Origin: Hypsibius dujardini
Lineage: Eukaryota > Tardigrada > Eutardigrada > Parachela > Hypsibiidae
Assembly (NCBI GenBank): GCA_001579985.1
Contig: LRSR01008089.1
Coordinates: 1 to 21,142, forward strand
DNA length: 21,142 nucleotides
Direction of reading: 5' to 3'
In this document: positions 17,938 to 21,142 of the stretch, piece after piece
How positions within the stretch are numbered: the first letter of the stretch is position 1
How the letters are laid out: each line of letters opens with the position of its first letter
The notes under the pieces: model-generated
Databases searched by the model: none
Seen by the model: the letters and a program-made list of their open reading frames with translations, nothing else
What the model was told of the DNA's origin: nothing
Program-made: the position numbers and the translations under genes

Positions 17938-20657
17938 ATGAGCAAGTACCTTTTGCGAGTGAAAAACCGACACTATCAAGACGGATCGTCTCAGGAACCG
18001 CCCAACGAACGTCGTCGTCAAATTCGCTTCACCGATCCTATCGAGCAAAGCCCACCACCGCCAGCCTACAGCGGGACCGTTGGTCGCGAACAGTTTCTTC
18101 GTGACTGGCCGCACCCTCAACCCTGGACCGCTGCTTCGGCTGCGGGGGACTTTTGCGATCCCTTCCCGTTGTTTCAGCCGAGCATCGCAAGGTACTGTAT
18201 ATTCTTTAAAAATATTATAATATTATCTCGCGGTCGAGATTCGAAGAATTGAACAAAGACATATATATTGTCTGAATTACGACAAAACTTGTTTTTTTTT
18301 TATAAAACCATAGCTGGACTGACAAATATGGACCTGGAGATCGAACTACTAGAGGATTGGCCAAAGTTGCATAAAAAAGTACTTAGCTGTTTTTCCCAAT
18401 TAATTAGCCCATTAACACCCGGCATCAGCCAGATCGGACTCGATTCGAGTGTCAAAAGTATTTTTTATTTGCACAGTTCCATTCAAAAAGGAAAAAAAAT
18501 ATTTTCAATTTTTTGGGCAACTTTGAAAATTTGCAATTTTTTAGCTGACCACTGTCCACCGTCGTTGAGACCAAATCTGTTGATGAAAACTGTTTCTTGC
18601 ACTGATTCGCACCATACATGTTGAAAGCACCAATCAGTTAATCAGTCAGTTTCAATAGTAGCCTGTTTTAGTCATTTGTTTTTACAAAAAATTGGATACC
18701 TTATTTGACCACTAGCCAAATGTCGGTCAGCAATGCAATTCAGATAATCATGTTGAATGACCAATAGATGATCGACTTACGGAATGCAAAAAATACGTAT
18801 TTTTAGAACTTTTGGTCAGCTCAAGCCTTCGGAGATTTATTTCATTAAACAAAAATATCGTGAAGTTAGACAATTTCTGCCGGACGTTGGTCAAACAACA
18901 AATGACAAAAGTTGACCTCTGAATTTCAGCCAACACACAACTTTTAAAAATCAGTTGACCTGAGGGGAATCACTCAAACCATCTTTGCGTGAAAATTCGG
19001 AGGTCGCCGTGTCGTCATTTGACGACATTGGGCGTTAACGAGTTGATTGTGTAAAATATGGAAAATATAAAAGCGTATTGTCTAAATTTATTATAAGGTA
19101 ATAAGAGTAACAAAAACAAAGTTATTCTTCGCACATCAGCACGAATAACCTAGGGCTTTAATTGAAGGTACTTCAACGAGGACGACCGGCCGTTGATTGG
19201 CTTGCCTCGACGGAAGGATTTCACGGGCGGGGGCGACGCTTTCGGGGACTTTGACAAAGCGGACGATCCGGCTAAAGGAGAATCGACCGAGAGCGGGCAA
19301 TTTTTAGTGGATAAGCGATACGTGTACACGTCGAAAGGATATATTAAGGATTTTTATTGCTTGTTTCGCCGGAGTTCCGTCGTCGTGGGGCCGGGCGGTG
19401 AAAATGAGGAGGGGGAGGACCTCGACCTGCCGGATGAGGTAAATCGGCAGATTCTGCGGGCGATGGCAGGTGAGTTATGTGACTGAAAAACAAATAATTA
19501 TATACGTCGTCGGATTACATGAAAACTAAATAAAACACGAAAAAGGGCAAACTACGAAAATTCAATTTAACGAAAAGAGAAAACACAGAAAAATCAAAAT
19601 CTTCAATATAGGAAAAACTACGAAAATACTCACCTAAAATTACGCCTCTGATTAAAGATACGATATTTTGGATGTTAAAGTATTAACCTTGATGCGATGG
19701 AAAACGTGGCTGGTGCATCTGTCAAATTTTAACCCTTTCTTCTCTGAAGATGCGCACCAAACGTAAAACTATACTATAAATATATAAAAATTATAATATA
19801 GCCGTGGTCTTCGCGAAACATTGTCCTTTGTCCTCGGTCTTTCCTTTGTTTCCGCTTTTATGACATGATTTTCGTTTGTTTTGACAGATTGAGCGTGAAG
19901 TTGAGTTTCCGAGAGTGCGCAGAAGGAAACAGCAAAAGAGAAGCAATGGGCAGAGTTGAGTTCTTCCATGACCTTGCCCATACCGTATAGGGCATACGTA
20001 ACTCATACACACGCCTATGGACACAGTAAAATAAATATTTAATTATTGCTCTTTTTCTTTTTTATTAAAATCTATTTTCGTAGTTTACCTGATTTTGAAG
20101 ATTTTACTTTTTCTGTGTTTTCACTTTTCGTTAAATTGGATTTTCGTAGTTTTCTGTTTTTGGATTTTTTCCCCGTAGTTTTTCGTGGTTTCCATGACCC
20201 TTAAAGGGCTACTTAAAAATTAACAAATATTTCTTTCACATGAAGACGTCCTTTTTCCAGGCGGAGCTGTCGGTGACGCGGCTTCGAGCAAACTGACCGA
20301 AAGCGCTACGCCGTCCGGCGAGGCTGACGGTTGGGACGAGGACGAGCACACACCGATCTACTGGGCGCAGCGCGGCCGCGAGGTCGACTTCTTTGTCCGG
20401 CACGATGTGTGGTCCGTGAACCCGATCGGGGACTGGTCCCACCTCAACCGCAACAAGGTCCCCAGGGACTTTCTCCGGAAACTCCGACGGTACTTCGAGA
20501 TCCGCCCCATGGAGTACCTCAACGACACCGGGTCCTACCGGATGTTCCATGCGTTGAATCAGTACAACGACCTCAGGAGGGTCATTGACGGCTCGACCTC
20601 GATGGCGGCCAAAGCGGTGGAAGCGGTCAAAAATTGGACTGTCGGCTGCTGTGGCAG
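17938..20657 (+). CDS. Unrecognised protein, first three coding exons, continues past the window
   Basis: I do not recognise this protein. Exons 17938..18191, 19168..19469 and 20261..20657 join in phase (split codons AG|G and G|GC) to give 317 residues, with a good donor GTATGC after 20657, so more exons lie to the right. The start is the first ATG, context GAAAAATGA. Residues 1-85 are basic and Pro-rich with a PPAY (PPxY, WW-domain ligand type) motif at 41-44. The second exon has YFNEDDRPLIGLPRRKDF, a Gly/Asp-rich acidic stretch, then the aromatic segment RYVYTSKGYIKDFYCLFRR. The third has an acidic WDEDEH patch, then REVDFFVRHDVWSVNPIGDW, a Lys/Arg-rich FLRKLRRYFEIRP and a closing VKNWTVGCCGR. 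No signal peptide and no clear membrane helix is present so far. Strong third-position G/C in exon 3 and in-phase splices argue that it is real. The dense W/Y/F pattern suggests a folded domain; function unknown. Confidence 0.75.
18192..19167 (+). other. Intron 1 of the unrecognised gene
   Basis: 976 bases, AT-rich with many short runs of A or T. It includes a small perfect hairpin GTCGTCA/TGACGAC at 19011-19026. A 118-codon open frame at 18268-18624 looks like chance. Confidence 0.6.
19518..20196. mobile_element. Long inverted-repeat element in intron 2 of the unrecognised gene
   Basis: The left arm (about 19518-19628) and the reverse complement of the right arm (about 20080-20196) share ACTACGAAAA, CAATTTAACGAAAAG, GAAAACACAGAAAAA, AAAATCTTCAA and a second ACTACGAAAAT in the same order, with small gaps and substitutions. 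The A-rich arms repeat the unit ACTACGAAAA two or three times. The centre of about 450 bases has no recognisable gene. It looks like an older MITE or fold-back element. The outer limits and any target duplication are not clear. Confidence 0.65.
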
Positions 20658-21142
20658 GTATGCTTTAGGCATTGCATGAAAAGTATTGTGAAAAATAGGC
20701 AAACTAAAAAAATATTATTACATGCTATTAAACACTGATGAAATACTCAGAAATATGAAATAAACTGAGTTTTTTTTACACTATTCTTATTATTAGTAAA
20801 AAAAAGAGTCAAACTGCAAACATGAAAGAAAATATATTAAAGAAATAATCCATTCAATAGGAAATTTAGTTCTTTTAATTAGGCGTTTTGCATGTTAATC
20901 AATTACTATAAAAAGCATCCCTAGAAATAGCATTAATTTACAACTAATTCTAGTACACATATACAGTATTATTGGGATGAACTAATGGTATCGCAAAAAT
21001 GTACCATTAGTATCCCACGATACCATTGATATCGTGCGAAGACATCTGGAGCTACCATAACCTGTTCTTGTCTTCATATTTAATAATTCTGAGCTGACCC
21101 ACAGAACCATTCCAGAGGGCTTTCGTAGGGTTTTCACACACC
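20658..21142 (+). other. Start of intron 3 of the unrecognised gene, to window end
   Basis: AT-rich, no exon seen. It includes two adjacent hairpins at 20973-21036. Confidence 0.6.
20973..21036. repeat. Two adjacent hairpins built on ATGGTATCG-type sequence
   Basis: TGGGAT..ACTAATGGTA at 20973-20990 pairs with TACCATTAGTATCCCA at 21002-21017 (two-base bulge). Overlapping its end, CACGATA at 21016-21022 pairs with TATCGTG at 21030-21036. The two share the ATGGTATCG/CGATACCAT word in inverted orientation. Confidence 0.6.

Noticed and set aside
18268-18624. 118-codon open frame in intron 1 of the last gene
   Set aside because: AT-rich, with runs of Phe/Lys/Ile from T and A tracts, no recognised domain, and inside an intron supported by in-phase flanking exons.
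20236-20550. 104-codon minus-strand frame opposite exon 3 of the last gene
   Set aside because: Mirror of a GC3-rich exon; plus-strand splice sites and phase support the sense frame.

Overview
This is animal nuclear DNA. It holds spliced genes with GT-AG introns, GC-rich exons set in AT-rich introns, and long decayed tetranucleotide repeats (CAGA/TCTG and CAAT/GATT types) in many introns. All four recognisable genes are conserved animal genes, and one encodes a ciliary protein. Gene density (five genes in 21 kb) and repeat style make me think of a flatworm, perhaps a tapeworm. That is a guess from texture, not a demonstrated assignment.

Layout. At the left edge, on the minus strand, are the first two coding exons of a selenophosphate synthetase (SEPHS/SelD family). 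It carries Cys where selenocysteine sits in SEPHS2. Divergent from it across about 700 bases is ribosomal protein eS7 (RPS7), with two coding exons and a probable short TOP-type leader exon. On the same strand come a 15-exon PAT1/PATL1 mRNA-decay factor (3506-11426), a 7-exon EFHC1-like protein with three DM10 domains and a degenerate EF-hand tail (13273-17542), and the first three coding exons of a protein I do not recognise (17938 to beyond the right edge). I rebuilt every gene by joining exons in phase. PATL1 closes at 867 codons plus stop, EFHC1 at 685 plus stop and RPS7 at 204 plus stop, without a frameshift.

Mobile and repeated DNA. Three inverted-repeat elements look like non-autonomous DNA transposons: a nested palindrome upstream of PATL1 (about 3154-3281), a 57-base terminal-inverted-repeat element with TA flanks inside a PATL1 intron (7511-7957), and a roughly 680-base inverted-repeat structure in an intron of the last gene (about 19518-20196). 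PATL1 introns carry degenerate period-4 repeats whose orientation switches from intron to intron, so several exons are flanked by complementary repeat tracts.

The genes are mostly housekeeping (selenium metabolism, translation, mRNA decay) followed by a ciliary gene, with no functional cluster evident. The most interesting points are the Cys-type selenophosphate synthetase, alternative-splicing traps in PATL1 and EFHC1, complementary intron repeats, the new inverted-repeat elements and the unrecognised last gene.
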